The notes below the pieces were generated by a model. It was not told where the DNA came from and ran no database searches. It worked only from the letters and a program-made list of their open reading frames with translations. A stretch of DNA of 64,000 nucleotides from Planctomycetota bacterium (GTDB taxonomy: Bacteria > Planctomycetota > MHYJ01 > JACQXL01 > JACQZI01). Below are positions 15,982 to 25,455 of this stretch, piece after piece. A program made the translations under genes and the position numbers. Where the stretch lies: the NCBI GenBank assembly GCA_016207825.1, contig JACQZI010000011.1, positions 49,464 through 113,463 of the forward strand. The letters are read 5' to 3'. Each line of letters starts with the position of its first letter. Position 1 is the stretch's first letter.

Positions 15982-17682
15982 TTTTCTCTTTTTCTTAATC
16001 TCTTCCCAGGTATAGGTGTTAATCACGTCTTCTTTACCCACCCATCCGCGCCGGGCAACCGAAATGCCTAATCTGGCAAAGCCGAGCATATCAGAGTGAT
16101 GTGAATCCGTTCCTATGGAAAACTTTACCCCGAATTCTTTTGCCCTTTTGCAATTCAGGTCGTTCAAATCGAGCCTGTCCGGGAATGAATTTATCTCCAG
16201 GAACGTCCCGGTCCGGGCCGCCGCTTCGAATATTTTATCCATATCAAGATTTACATAGCCTTCCCGGGTGGAAATAAGGCGCCCGGTCGGGTGGGCGATG
16301 ATATCCACGTGTGGATTCTCCATCGCTTTGATGATGCGGCCTGTCACGTTATTCTTAAACCCGGAATAGACTGACGCCACGACCAAATCCATTTCTTTTA
16401 AGATGCTGTCCGGGAAATCAAGCTTCCCATCGGAAAGGATATCCACCTCCGCGCCTTTGAGAATTCGGATTTCCTTAAAGCGTTTTTGAAGTCCGTCTAT
16501 CTCCTTTGACTCTTCTTTTAATCTGGCGGGTGATAATCCATGGGCATAAGAAGCCGCCTGCGAATGGTCGGTTATCAGGATGTATTCATAGCCGATTGCC
16601 CGGGCGGCCATGACAACCTCTTCTATCTTTGACCGGCCATCTGAATAAAGGCTGTGGCAGTGCAAATCGCCTTTTAGGTCGGCGTAGCCAATCAGTTTCG
16701 GGAGCTTGCCTTCCAGTGCCGCTTCTATCTCGCCGCGGTCTTCCCTGATTTCCGGCGGCATCAATAGCATATTAACAGCTTTATAAACTTCTTCCTCTGT
16801 CTTTCCGGCTATGAGCTTTTCGCCTTTAAAGACGCCGTATTCGTTAATCTTTAACCCCTTATCTTTTGCCAGCGAGCGCAGTTTTATATTATGCGCCTTG
16901 GAGCCGGTGAAATACTGGAGCGCCGCGCCGTAGGATTCTTCCGGCACCACCCGCAAATCCGCCTGATGCCCGCTTTTAAGGATGACGGACGCCTTGGTCT
17001 CTCCCGCGCCGAGAATCTCCCGAACAATCGGAAGCTCGGTGAAACGCCTGATAATCTTGCCCGGTTTCTCGCCTGTCGCCAGGATATCGATATCGCCGAT
17101 GGTTTCGCACATCCTTCGCAGGGAGCCTGCCGGCGAGATCTGCTTTATGGATCGAAGGTCCTTTTTAAGTTCCGCGATGATGCCGTCTACCAGCGGCAAT
17201 GCCCGGCCTAACAGAATCCGGCCCTGTATCTTTGTTACCAGCGCCAGCCCGCGGGAAATATTTTCCACCTTTTTTTCTCCCATCATCGGCAGTTTGGCAA
17301 GCGAGCCGTTTTCAATCACCTTTTTCAAGTCATCCACGTTCTTTACCTTAAGCTTGCGAAAGGCAAGGCTTAAAGTCTTGGGGCCCAATCCCGGTATCCG
17401 TCTCAAATCAAAGATGCCGTCAGGAATACCTTCGTTAGCCTCTTCAAGCTTTTTAATCTTTCCGGTTGCCAGATATTCTTCTATCTTCTTATGGAGCCCT
17501 GTTCCGATGCCTGAGATTTCCTCCAATTTCCCTTCCCGCGCGATGGCTTCGATATCCTTGGGCATTTCGGAAAGAGTCCGGGCGGCCTTGCGGTAGGCGT
17601 TTACGCGAAAGGTGTTTTCTCCCTTGAATTCCAGGGCATCCGCAATCTGGAGAAAAATATCGGCTATTTCCCGGTTTTTCAT
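15973..17682 (-). CDS. polX: family X DNA polymerase with PHP domain (PolX)
   Basis: 569 residues, the usual bacterial PolX length. N-terminal helix-hairpin-helix segments (IEEISGIGTGLHKKIEEYL and a second near 90-100) are followed by the nucleotidyltransferase core with the metal aspartates in GDIDILATGE and DLRVVPEESYGAALQYFTGS. The C-terminal PHP phosphoesterase domain starts DLKGDLHCHSLYSDGRS and ends with FSIGTDSHHSDML. PolX fills short gaps in base-excision repair and the PHP domain gives 3'-5' exonuclease activity. The start overlaps the stop of the C45 gene by 4 bp. Confidence 0.95.
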   Translation of the reverse strand: MKNREIADIFLQIADALEFKGENTFRVNAYRKAARTLSEMPKDIEAIAREGKLEEISGIGTGLHKKIEEYLATGKIKKLEEANEGIPDGIFDLRRIPGLGPKTLSLAFRKLKVKNVDDLKKVIENGSLAKLPMMGEKKVENISRGLALVTKIQGRILLGRALPLVDGIIAELKKDLRSIKQISPAGSLRRMCETIGDIDILATGEKPGKIIRRFTELPIVREILGAGETKASVILKSGHQADLRVVPEESYGAALQYFTGSKAHNIKLRSLAKDKGLKINEYGVFKGEKLIAGKTEEEVYKAVNMLLMPPEIREDRGEIEAALEGKLPKLIGYADLKGDLHCHSLYSDGRSKIEEVVMAARAIGYEYILITDHSQAASYAHGLSPARLKEESKEIDGLQKRFKEIRILKGAEVDILSDGKLDFPDSILKEMDLVVASVYSGFKNNVTGRIIKAMENPHVDIIAHPTGRLISTREGYVNLDMDKIFEAAARTGTFLEINSFPDRLDLNDLNCKRAKEFGVKFSIGTDSHHSDMLGFARLGISVARRGWVGKEDVINTYTWEEIKKKRKSL

Positions 17683-18878
17683 CTTTTATCTAAATATTTA
17701 GCCAAATCTATCTTCTTATATTCGGCTTTGGTGGCGGGAATCTTTCTGCAGGCAAGGTAAATCGTCCGCGTTTGCGGATATATCACCATGGACTGGAGAT
17801 TTATCAGGGGTATCGGAACAGATTTAAGTATATTTATTATTTCATTATGGCCGATTTTCCCATGAAGTCCCTTGGCCTGGATTGCCATGGTGTTATAGCG
17901 GTCGTCGCCGTCGGACATCTTCATTTCCGGCGTGACAAACCAGTTGGTCGCGCAGAGAATTCCGTTTGCAGGATACCGCACTGCCACACTCTCAGAAGTG
18001 AATTCAATCACCACGGAGTTTCCTCCTGAATCAGCCAGGGCAAGATTGGATGGCGCGGTCCGCCTGGCTGCCTTGACGATTTCAATCGCCTTTTCTATAT
18101 CGGATGCCTCTTCCAGTATTTTACGGAAGAGCATGGATGTCGGCATGCCGGAATCATTGATGGCGCCGTCAAAGCTGACCAGCATTGCCAGCGACAGGCC
18201 GTCCTGGTTCATCCCGGAAATTACGCCGGCCAATCCGGGCCAGGTGATTGAGGCAAATGACTTTTTATTATCGGCCTGCCTGCCGGACAGGCAGGGATGG
18301 TAAACCGTAATCATATTGTAATTAACCGCCATGCCAAGTGACGGGAAATCCAGGTTGCGCCCGAAAATAAGTTCCTTCCCTGCCGGAGGGGAGGTAATGA
18401 TGATACTGCAAAAAGGAAGCCGCGGGTCATCAATCATGGTGTGGAGTAAAAGGAAGTCGTTAATTGATACGCCGGAAACCTTCGTCATGGCATCCAGTTC
18501 TTCCATATATTCAGGCGGGATGAAAGGCTTCATTAGCTCCCGGGCTTTTATCGCCCGTTCGAGGTTCTTGCCCTGGGAAAGAAACCGTCCGATATAATTA
18601 TGAATGAGCGCGTTCAGCTGGGATTTCAAGAGTTCGCCCTGCTGTTCACCCATTTCCTGCGGACTGCCGCGCAGGATAAGGAGGGGAATCTCCTGCTCAA
18701 AAGTAAGCTCGCCTTTTCCCGCTTTAGCCGGGGCAACCTCCACCCGTCCTGTCTTCTCGACGACATACGGGGGAACTTCGATAAAACAGCAGAAACTGTT
18801 AAACAAGATAAAGCCGGCGGCTAAGAATAATAACAGGACGGCTATCCGTTTCAGCCCGTTTTTGGTTATCAGTTTCAT
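17679..18878 (-). CDS. C45-family autoproteolytic acyltransferase/hydrolase, membrane-anchored
   Basis: 399 residues. An N-terminal hydrophobic helix (about 10-31) suggests a membrane anchor or uncleaved signal. The Ntn-hydrolase core shows GSPQEMGEQQGELL, the likely nucleophile at LPFCSII and GRNLDFP, as in the C45 / acyl-CoA:6-APA acyltransferase family and related choloylglycine-hydrolase-like enzymes. The substrate cannot be told. Residues LSGRQA, in the middle of the protein, are encoded by a 21-bp palindrome (18275-18295) that also occurs in alr. The gene overlaps polX by 4 bp. Confidence 0.75.
   Translation of the reverse strand: MKLITKNGLKRIAVLLLFLAAGFILFNSFCCFIEVPPYVVEKTGRVEVAPAKAGKGELTFEQEIPLLILRGSPQEMGEQQGELLKSQLNALIHNYIGRFLSQGKNLERAIKARELMKPFIPPEYMEELDAMTKVSGVSINDFLLLHTMIDDPRLPFCSIIITSPPAGKELIFGRNLDFPSLGMAVNYNMITVYHPCLSGRQADNKKSFASITWPGLAGVISGMNQDGLSLAMLVSFDGAINDSGMPTSMLFRKILEEASDIEKAIEIVKAARRTAPSNLALADSGGNSVVIEFTSESVAVRYPANGILCATNWFVTPEMKMSDGDDRYNTMAIQAKGLHGKIGHNEIINILKSVPIPLINLQSMVIYPQTRTIYLACRKIPATKAEYKKIDLAKYLDKR
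18275..18295. repeat. 21-bp palindromic element inside the C45 gene
   Basis: CCTGCCTG-CCGGA-CAGGCAGG. It differs by one base from the element at 20078-20098 in alr. It is in frame and adds a short LSGRQA peptide. Confidence 0.75.
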
Positions 18879-18894
18879 ATGTCACCTGCTTAAG

Positions 18895-18923
18895 ATTATA
18901 TATCACCAAAATTCTAATGGCAA
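18895..18923 (-). promoter_or_regulatory. promoter of the C45-polX operon
   Basis: Minus-strand TTGCCA (18918-18923), 17-bp spacer, TATAAT (18895-18900). The ATG follows after 16 bp, with an AGGTGA ribosome site squeezed between. Confidence 0.65.
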
Positions 18924-19112
18924 GAGAAAATAACGCATAGATATAATTATTCTAACTATTGAACAATTAGCCCCTTGAACAATTGAACCTGTTTATAGAA
19001 ACTATTATCGCCCTTCTTTCCATCTGCCGATATAAATACATATATTATCTTTTGCCACTAAGACACTAAGGCACAAAATGGTTCTTTGCGTCTTTGCGGT
19101 GAATTTTAACCT

Positions 19113-20252
19113 ATGAAAAAATACCGCACCTGGGCAGAAATCAATCTGGCAAAGGCCGCCGCCAACCTGAAGGCCATCCGGAACAAGGTCGGTCCGGATA
19201 CCAAGATTATGGTCGTGGTCAAGGCGGATGGCTACGGGCACGGCGCGACGCAAATAGGCCGGACGGTCCTGGAAGCCGGCGCGGCCATGCTCGGCGTGGG
19301 CGATTCCACCGAGGCGATTGAACTCAGGCAATCCGGCATCTTAGCCCCGATACTGATACTGGGCGCCCTGATTGAGGAAGAGCTCGGCTGGATTATCTCT
19401 TACGACATCACCCCGACCGTCCACTCTATGGATTTACTGCCGCTTTTGGATACCGAAGCCAAGCGCCAGAATAAGAAACTAAAAATACACCTGAAAATTG
19501 ATACCGGCATGAGCCGTTTGGGCGCCTCGCCTAACCGCGCGGTAGAAATAATAAAGAAGATTAAGGCATCGCCGAATTTGCAACTGGAAGGAATCTGCAC
19601 CCATCTTTCCTGCTCGTTTAACCACAATGAGCTCGATTTCACCAAGAAGCAGATAGAGGCGTTTAAGAACATGGTCAAGGAAGTGGAATCTAACGGCTTT
19701 CGAATTCCCTTGAAACATCACGCCTCAACCGGGGCGATATTCACACTGGCTAACAGCTTCTTTAATATGGTCCGTCCGGGCGGGGCGATTTACGGGATAG
19801 ACCCGGGCAACGTCTCAGAAAAAGGCGTCAAGTTCGACCCGATTCTCTCCTTTAAGTCGCAGGTATCGTTTTTGAAGACGGTTCCTTCCGGGACGCCGGT
19901 CGGCTATAACCGCACTTATACCACCAACAAGCGCACGAAGATTGCGACCATTCCGGTGGGCTATAACGACGGCTATCCGTATCAGCTGGGCAACAAAGGC
20001 ATGGTCCTTATCCGGGGAAAGCGCTGTCCGATTATCGGGACGATTACCATGGACTATATCATGGCGGATGTGACCCACCTGCCTACCGGACAGGCAGGTC
20101 TGCCGGCGGTCGCAGTTGGGGATGAGGTCGTGCTGATAGGCGAGCAGAACGGTGAAAAACTGCCCGCGGAAGAATTGGCGAGGCTGGCCTGCGTTTCGCC
20201 TTATGTCATCACCTGCGGATTAGGCAAGCGTGTCCGCCGCGTTTACGTGTAA
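19113..20252 (+). CDS. alr: alanine racemase with an in-frame palindromic insertion
   Basis: 379 residues. The PLP lysine lies in VVVKADGYGHG (about 37). The second catalytic base is the tyrosine of GYNDGYPYQLGNKG in the C-terminal beta domain, and TITMDYIMADVTH is conserved. It makes D-alanine for peptidoglycan. After DVTH the sequence LPTGQAGLP interrupts the domain; it is encoded by the 21-bp palindrome at 20078-20098 and precedes the family's usual VGDEVVLIG segment. The frame remains open and both catalytic residues are present. No Shine-Dalgarno is obvious upstream. Confidence 0.95.
   Translation: MKKYRTWAEINLAKAAANLKAIRNKVGPDTKIMVVVKADGYGHGATQIGRTVLEAGAAMLGVGDSTEAIELRQSGILAPILILGALIEEELGWIISYDITPTVHSMDLLPLLDTEAKRQNKKLKIHLKIDTGMSRLGASPNRAVEIIKKIKASPNLQLEGICTHLSCSFNHNELDFTKKQIEAFKNMVKEVESNGFRIPLKHHASTGAIFTLANSFFNMVRPGGAIYGIDPGNVSEKGVKFDPILSFKSQVSFLKTVPSGTPVGYNRTYTTNKRTKIATIPVGYNDGYPYQLGNKGMVLIRGKRCPIIGTITMDYIMADVTHLPTGQAGLPAVAVGDEVVLIGEQNGEKLPAEELARLACVSPYVITCGLGKRVRRVYV
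20078..20098. repeat. 21-bp palindromic element inside alr
   Basis: CCTGCCTA-CCGGA-CAGGCAGG, in frame within the C-terminal domain, nearly identical to 18275-18295 in the C45 gene. Confidence 0.75.
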
Positions 20253-20395
20253 AACCCATATCAGAACAGGTTCCCTTTCGGAACCAATTTACTAACCTAG
20301 CACATCTTTCTAATTAACTAATGGAGTAGCAACGACGTCCCCGTAGCGCAGCGAAGTGGTGTAACATAGGTGGGGTTCTCTAGTCTACTACAGGT

Positions 20396-20474
20396 GGTTT
20401 CATAAGTCCTTTTAGGGGATTACCCCCTTTTTTGACAAAGGGGGAAATAGGGAGATTTTATACCTTATGAAACC
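20396..20474. repeat. nested hairpin element with 11-bp inverted ends
   Basis: GGTTTCATAAG (20396-20406) is inverted at 20464-20474. Inside, CCCCCTTT (20423-20430) pairs with AAAGGGGG (20437-20444). No coding content. The layout fits a miniature inverted-repeat element or its remnant. Confidence 0.6.
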
Positions 20475-20774
20475 TCTTCTAGTCCATTGGCTACCTTCAC
20501 TTAAGTCTTGCTATTTCGATTCTGATTAAACTTAATTTCCCGTCGCACCCCCTATTCCAAGTGCTTTGACCGGTCCGGATAGGGGTCAGGAGGGGGGTAT
20601 AGGGTAGGTGGGTATAGGGGGTGGTGATACCCTGTAAGGAGGGCATAACTATTTTTGTTCCCCTTAAATAGAATTTCGAGATACTCCCTTTTCGCGTTCG
20701 GGATACGCCGGAGAGGGATACCCCTGGGGATATAGGGGGGATGGGTAGAGGGGGGTGTTTTCATCTGTCTGGGA

Positions 20775-20983
20775 GGGTGCGAAGTCTTTAGCCGTTCCAA
20801 AGTTTATAGGATTCAGATTGATATGATTCTTTCTGCAGTAAATACTTCGGATAATTAGCCTGCTTGGAATTAATAAACGAGGGTATAAAGCTGAATCGCT
20901 TTACTCCGGACGGCGCAAGCCACCTTGATTTTATCAAGGAAAACGGGCAACTGTTCTTGGAGGTGAAAGTTTCCCAGGTGTAA
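20775..20983 (+). repeat. long dispersed repeat, copy 1, with a 39-codon conserved frame
   Basis: Nearly the same sequence as 42453-42680. It shares the stretch from GTCTTTAGCCGTTCCAAAG onward. From 20864 a frame reads LELINEGIKLNRFTPDGASH, then LDFIKENGQLFLEVKVSQV and TAA at 20981-20983. The same peptide is in copies 2 and 3, so it is conserved at the protein level. This copy lacks two short in-frame segments found in the others (PENRDSVLLR and PVYKDVP). The frame has only TTG as a possible start. Confidence 0.8.
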
Positions 20984-21008
20984 CTCTTCGGCAAACCAAG
21001 GGTAAATT

Positions 21009-21037
21009 GGGGGCGTTCTTTGAACGCCCCCTTTTTT
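21009..21037 (+). terminator. intrinsic terminator after repeat copy 1
   Basis: GGGGGCGTTC, loop TTT, GAACGCCCCC, then six T. The T-run makes it functional for plus-strand transcription, so it ends transcripts from alr or the repeat, 26 bp after the repeat's stop codon. It is less suited to gyrA on the other strand. Confidence 0.85.
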
Positions 21038-21063
21038 ATTTGTGTTGGTCTGTAAAATTATAT

Positions 21064-23577
21064 TTATTCGCCTTCTTCTTCGTGGACGACGCGGGCGACT
21101 GAGACGAGTTTATCGTTTGCCTGCAGGGAAATGAGCCTGACCCCTTGGGTGTTCCTACCGATGACCCGGATGCTCTTTACCGGAATCCTGACAACCATCC
21201 CAGCTGAGGTGCCCATGATGATATCGTCATCGTCTTTCACTTCCTTCATGGCAATGAGCTTGCCGTTACGGTCGGAAGTCTTGATATTATGGACGCCCGT
21301 CCCTCCGCGGCGCTGGATGCGGTATTCGTCGAACCCGGTCCGCTTGCCGTATCCTTTTTCGCAGAGGCTCAAGAGCGAGGAATCCTTATCAACGATAATC
21401 ATATCCTTGACCTGATCACCTTTTCTTAAACGTATGCCGGTCACCCCACGCGCCGAACGCCCCATCTGCCGAACATCGGTCTCCGGGAAGCGGATGCTCA
21501 TGCCGTCGCGCGTGCCCAGGATAATATGGTCTTTGCCGCCGGTTACCCGGACTCCGATAAGCTTATCGCTGCCGTTCAACTTCAGGGCGATGATACCGCC
21601 TTTCTTGGGATTGCTGAACGCCTTGAGCGTGGTCTTCTTGATATAGCCGCTCTGGGTCGCCATGACCAGGAACCCTTCATCAAAGTTCTTGACCGCGATT
21701 GCCGAGGTAATGCTTTCGCCCTGCGCCAGCCGGATGAAGTTTACCAAAGCGCGGCCCTTTGCCTGACGGCCCATCATCGGGATATCGTAAACTTTTATCC
21801 AATGAACCTTGCCGAGCGAGGTAAAGAAAAGAATATAATCGTGCGTGGAAGCGATGAAGAGGTGCTCCGCGAAATCATCTTCTTTTATTTCCGCGCCCAT
21901 GACGCCTTTCCCTCCGCGCGCCTGTTTGCGGTAGGAAGTCAAAGGCATGCGCTTGACATAGCCGGCATGGCTGATAAGGACGGCCATGTCTTCCTCGGTA
22001 ATCAGCTCTTCCAGGGAGAAATCCTGCGCTTCTCTTTTCAATATCTGGGTCCGGCGGGCATCGCCGTATTTTTCTTTTATCTCGTAAAGGTCTTCGCGGA
22101 TGATATCCAAAACCAGCCCGTCATCCGCTAATATCGCCTTATATTCGACAATCCTGTCTTTCAGTTCTTTCAGGTCTTTTGCCAGCTTCTCGTGTTCCAG
22201 GCCGGTCAGGCGCTGTAACTGCATTTTAAGGATGGCATCGGCCTGGATTTCGCTCAGCTTGAAGCGTTTCATCAGGCCTTCGCGGGCGATATCCACGGTC
22301 TTGGATTTCTTTATCAGTTTAACGACGGCATCTATGTTATCTATGGCGATGATTAATCCTTCAAGTATGTGCGCTTCGGCCTCGGCTTTTTCCAGGAGGA
22401 ACCTGGTCCGCCGCTTGATTATTTCCATCCGGTGCTCTTTATAGGCGACCAGTATTTGTTTCAGGTTTAAGACCTGCGGGCGGTTATCCACCAGGGCAAT
22501 CATGATAATGGAAAAACTGTCCTGGAGCGGCGTGTTTTTATAGAGCTGGTTGATGACCACCTGGGCTTCCTCGCCGCGTCTGAGTTCGATGACGATGCGC
22601 ATGCCGTCCTTATCGCTTTCGTCGCGGATATCCGAGACGCCCTGTATCTTATCGTTTTTAATCAGGTCGGCGATGCGTTCGATGATGCGCGCCTTTTCCT
22701 GGTTATAGGGAATTTCGGTAATGATTATATTTTCCCTGCCGCCTTTGGCTTCTTCGGTGGCGACCTTGGCGCGGACGGTGATGATGCCGCGTCCGGTTTC
22801 GTAAGCGCTCTGGACGCCTTTAAACCCGCAGATGATTCCGCCGGTCGGAAAGTCCGGGCCTTTGACGATTTCTATAAGTTCGCTTATGGGGGTGTCCGGC
22901 TTATCTATTATTTTAATGATGCCGTCGCATACTTCGGAAAAGTTATGGGGCGGGATGCTGGTCGCCATGCCGACGGCGATGCCGGAAGAGCCGTTGCACA
23001 GGAGATTGGGGAATTTGGAAGGGAGGACAGTCGGTTCCTCGCGGGTTTCGTCATAATTCGGGACGTAATCCACCGTGTTCTTTTCCATATCCTCCAGCAT
23101 CTGCATGGAGAAATTGGTCATGCGGGCTTCGGTATAACGCATGGCGGCCGGGGGGTCGCCGTCAATCGAGCCGAAGTTGCCCTGACCGTCAACCAGCGGA
23201 TAACGGCAGGCAAAATCCTGCGCCATCCTGACCAGTGTCGGGTAAACAACCTGTTCGCCGTGCGGATGGTAGTTACCGGAAGTATCGCCGGCGATCTTGG
23301 CGCATTTGCGGAACTTGCTCCGGGGACCGAGGCCTAAATCGTTCATCGCGACCATGATGCGCCGCTGGGAAGGTTTTAAGCCGTCGCGCACATCCGGTAA
23401 AGCGCGCGAAACGATGACGCTCATGGAATAATTGAGGTAGGAATCCTTCATCTCGTCTTCGATGAGGAGGTCGCGTATGTTCCCGCCGTTGGGAGAAGCG
23501 CTTTCCGGAGCGGTTTCTTTTTCCACGGTCTTTGCCGCGGGTTTATTCTTATCAGGCTTATCTTTCATCTTGCTCAT
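21064..23577 (-). CDS. gyrA: DNA gyrase subunit A
   Basis: 837 residues. The N-terminal breakage-reunion domain has [20 protein letters not shown], the [22 protein letters not shown] loop in two parts and the active-site tyrosine in MRYTEARMT. The C-terminal beta-pinwheel contains QRRGGTG, which corresponds to the GyrA-box QRRGGKG and supports gyrase rather than topoisomerase IV. With GyrB it introduces negative supercoils. About 30 residues of charged linker precede the conserved start. No ribosome site is seen and the -10 box ends 17 bp from the ATG. It is divergent from recA. Confidence 0.97.
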   Translation of the reverse strand: MSKMKDKPDKNKPAAKTVEKETAPESASPNGGNIRDLLIEDEMKDSYLNYSMSVIVSRALPDVRDGLKPSQRRIMVAMNDLGLGPRSKFRKCAKIAGDTSGNYHPHGEQVVYPTLVRMAQDFACRYPLVDGQGNFGSIDGDPPAAMRYTEARMTNFSMQMLEDMEKNTVDYVPNYDETREEPTVLPSKFPNLLCNGSSGIAVGMATSIPPHNFSEVCDGIIKIIDKPDTPISELIEIVKGPDFPTGGIICGFKGVQSAYETGRGIITVRAKVATEEAKGGRENIIITEIPYNQEKARIIERIADLIKNDKIQGVSDIRDESDKDGMRIVIELRRGEEAQVVINQLYKNTPLQDSFSIIMIALVDNRPQVLNLKQILVAYKEHRMEIIKRRTRFLLEKAEAEAHILEGLIIAIDNIDAVVKLIKKSKTVDIAREGLMKRFKLSEIQADAILKMQLQRLTGLEHEKLAKDLKELKDRIVEYKAILADDGLVLDIIREDLYEIKEKYGDARRTQILKREAQDFSLEELITEEDMAVLISHAGYVKRMPLTSYRKQARGGKGVMGAEIKEDDFAEHLFIASTHDYILFFTSLGKVHWIKVYDIPMMGRQAKGRALVNFIRLAQGESITSAIAVKNFDEGFLVMATQSGYIKKTTLKAFSNPKKGGIIALKLNGSDKLIGVRVTGGKDHIILGTRDGMSIRFPETDVRQMGRSARGVTGIRLRKGDQVKDMIIVDKDSSLLSLCEKGYGKRTGFDEYRIQRRGGTGVHNIKTSDRNGKLIAMKEVKDDDDIIMGTSAGMVVRIPVKSIRVIGRNTQGVRLISLQANDKLVSVARVVHEEEGE

Positions 23578-23594
23578 GGCTTGTTTATCTTTTG

Positions 23595-23623
23595 ATTATA
23601 GCAAGCGGGGATATAAAATCCAA
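23595..23623 (-). promoter_or_regulatory. gyrA promoter, short leader
   Basis: Minus-strand TTGGAT (23618-23623), 17-bp spacer, TATAAT (23595-23600). It sits back to back with the recA promoter. Confidence 0.7.
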
Positions 23624-23642
23624 TATTTTTGGATTAAATTTA

Positions 23643-23671
23643 TTGTCAGGCAGGGTTTCGGCTGATATAAT
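23643..23671 (+). promoter_or_regulatory. recA promoter
   Basis: TTGTCA (23643-23648), 17-bp spacer, TATAAT (23666-23671), giving a leader of about 70 nt. No LexA-like operator of a known consensus is evident. Confidence 0.7.
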
Positions 23672-23702
23672 ATCGGCATAAATATCGGATAAATAATGAA
23701 GG

Positions 23703-23735
23703 TCCCGATATTCATCGGGATCCCGCTTCGCGGGA
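23703..23735. repeat. two tandem hairpins in the recA leader
   Basis: TCCCGAT-ATTC-ATCGGGA (23703-23720) directly followed by TCCCGC-TTC-GCGGGA (23721-23735), then the AAAAGGAG ribosome site of recA. The arms match the short palindromes elsewhere in the window. Confidence 0.7.
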
Positions 23736-23747
23736 AAAGGAGTTTTT

Positions 23748-24815
23748 ATGGCGCCAAAGGGAACCGAGGATAAAAAAGAAGATAAAAAGGAAGATTTAAA
23801 AGAAGACGCGCTTCAGCAGGCAATCAGTCAGATAGAAAAGAGTTACGGAAAAGGGGCGATTATGAAGCTGGGCGGCGGAATGCGGGTGGATATCCCCTGC
23901 ATCTCGACCGGGGCGCTTTCGCTTGACCTTGCCCTGGGCGGCAGAGGGATTCCCAAAGGGCGCGTTACGGAAATATTCGGGCCGGAAGCCTCCGGGAAAA
24001 CGACCCTGTGCCTCCATATCGTTGCCAACGCCCAAAAAGCAGGGGGCAACGCGGCTTTCATAGATGTGGAGCACGCCTTGGACCCAAACTACGCGGAAAG
24101 AATCGGAGTAAACCTGAAAGACCTGGTCATCTCCCAGCCGGACAGCGGCGAACAGGCGCTGGATACCACCGAGCTTCTGGTCAGGAGCAACGCGGTTGAT
24201 TTGGTCGTGATAGATTCCGTCGCGGCGCTTGTCCCGAAAAGCGAGCTGGACGGCGAAATCGGGCAAAGCCATATGGGACTGCAGGCGAGATTAATGTCCC
24301 AGGCATTGAGAAAACTTACCGGCGCGATAAGCAAATCGCACACGGCGGTTATATTTACCAACCAGATAAGGGAAAAGATCGGCGTATTTTTCGGCAATCC
24401 GGAAACGACCCCGGGCGGCCGGGCGCTTAAGTTTTACGCCTCGGTCAGGATAGAAGCCCGGCGCGGAGTGGCACTTAAGGAAGGCGAACAGGTTATCGGC
24501 AACCGCGTGAAAATCCACATAGTCAAGAATAAAATCGCACCGCCCTTTAAGAGGACGGAATTTGAAATCCTCCACAAAAACGGGATTTCGCGCGAAGGCG
24601 ATTTGATTGAGCTGGGCTCCAACCTGAATGTCATAGAGAGGAGCGGCACCTGGCTTTCTTATAAAAACCAGAAAATCGGGCAGGGGAAAGATAAGGCGCG
24701 CGAGTTTTTAAGCCAGAACCCGGAAGTGGTCAAGGAACTGGAAAAGGATATCCTGACGGCGTATAACTTAAATCCGATTATCCCTAAAAATAAAGAGGCT
24801 TCCGAGGGTGACTAA
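23748..24815 (+). CDS. recA: recombinase RecA
   Basis: 355 residues. Walker A is GPEASGKTT (about 80-88), Walker [12 protein letters not shown], and the loop segments [17 protein letters not shown] and [21 protein letters not shown] are all conserved. A lysine/aspartate-rich 25-residue N-terminus precedes the usual start. RecA forms filaments on single-stranded DNA for recombination and SOS signalling. AAAAGGAG lies 6 bp from the ATG, just after two tandem hairpins. Confidence 0.98.
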   Translation: MAPKGTEDKKEDKKEDLKEDALQQAISQIEKSYGKGAIMKLGGGMRVDIPCISTGALSLDLALGGRGIPKGRVTEIFGPEASGKTTLCLHIVANAQKAGGNAAFIDVEHALDPNYAERIGVNLKDLVISQPDSGEQALDTTELLVRSNAVDLVVIDSVAALVPKSELDGEIGQSHMGLQARLMSQALRKLTGAISKSHTAVIFTNQIREKIGVFFGNPETTPGGRALKFYASVRIEARRGVALKEGEQVIGNRVKIHIVKNKIAPPFKRTEFEILHKNGISREGDLIELGSNLNVIERSGTWLSYKNQKIGQGKDKAREFLSQNPEVVKELEKDILTAYNLNPIIPKNKEASEGD

Positions 24816-24824
24816 AATAGGCCT

Positions 24825-24844
24825 GCCCCGATGAACATCGGGGC
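24825..24844. repeat. short palindromic element after recA
   Basis: GCCCCGAT, loop GAAC, ATCGGGGC. No T-run follows, so it is not a classical terminator. It has the same loop as the element inside rpiB. Confidence 0.65.
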
Positions 24845-24855
24845 AAGAAGGATAA

Positions 24856-25446
24856 ATGTTTACCAAACATTTTGTTGGTCTGGTTGCCGGCTTGTTTTTT
24901 TTAACCTCCTCCTGCGCGGGTATTTCCAAGTACGGGGACATGCCGGATGAAATCAAGATTTCTTATTTCGTTCTCACCCAAGGAATCCGCAAGAAAGAAA
25001 TCCGTGGTTTTTACGGCGCGCTTGTCTCGGAAAGCTGGGCAGAAAAATACGACAAGAAACTTAATGAATCGTTTGAACAGTTAAAGCTGCCCCCTGAATT
25101 CCCGGCCGTTAAGAAAGCCCCTGATGAAGGGGTAAAAGAACTGATCTTAGTAATGGAGGAAAACGGATTTTATTCCCTCATCGGAACCGATATAAAAAAA
25201 TACAGCGCGGAAGAATTGAATAATCCTGGTTTTATGATTCACGTGCTAACCATCCAGAAAGGGGATTCTATTTACAGCGTCGCTATCGAAGACCTGCCTA
25301 ATAGTAAAAAAGAAACGTTTATCTTCCTTAAAGATATCTTTATAAAAAACTATTCTCTGGTTGAATCGTGGGATTCCAGCGTAACCTATGAAGAAGCAGA
25401 CTGGGACCAATGGTTTCAGGAGCAGATTCAAAAGAACAAAAAATAA
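24856..25446 (+). CDS. putative lipoprotein of unknown function
   Basis: 196 residues. The N-terminus is a lipoprotein signal (hydrophobic 6-17, lipobox-like LTSSC with Cys20), so the protein is probably lipid-anchored at the periplasmic side. The rest is mixed alpha/beta with many lysines and glutamates and no motif I know. It lies between recA (41 bp upstream) and hutI (9 bp downstream), all on one strand, and is probably translated from the same message as hutI. Confidence 0.7.
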   Translation: MFTKHFVGLVAGLFFLTSSCAGISKYGDMPDEIKISYFVLTQGIRKKEIRGFYGALVSESWAEKYDKKLNESFEQLKLPPEFPAVKKAPDEGVKELILVMEENGFYSLIGTDIKKYSAEELNNPGFMIHVLTIQKGDSIYSVAIEDLPNSKKETFIFLKDIFIKNYSLVESWDSSVTYEEADWDQWFQEQIQKNKK

Positions 25447-25455
25447 TCACGTCGC

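Larger units (their letters stand above)
20253..21063. other. repeat-rich intergenic region between alr and gyrA
   Basis: 811 bp without a credible conventional gene. In order: a nested hairpin element (20396-20474), two G-tract arrays (20581-20627 and 20730-20758), copy 1 of the long dispersed repeat (about 20775-20983) and a strong terminator (21009-21037). An 82-codon minus-strand frame at 20552-20800 is made of the low-complexity G/C tracts and is not convincing. Confidence 0.7.

Noticed and set aside
20552..20800. An 82-codon minus-strand frame rich in proline.
   Set aside because: The composition comes from the complement of G-tract arrays; no start context or family resemblance.
24825..24844. 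recA terminator.
   Set aside because: The hairpin is strong but no T-run follows, and related palindromes occur inside genes; classed as a repeat.
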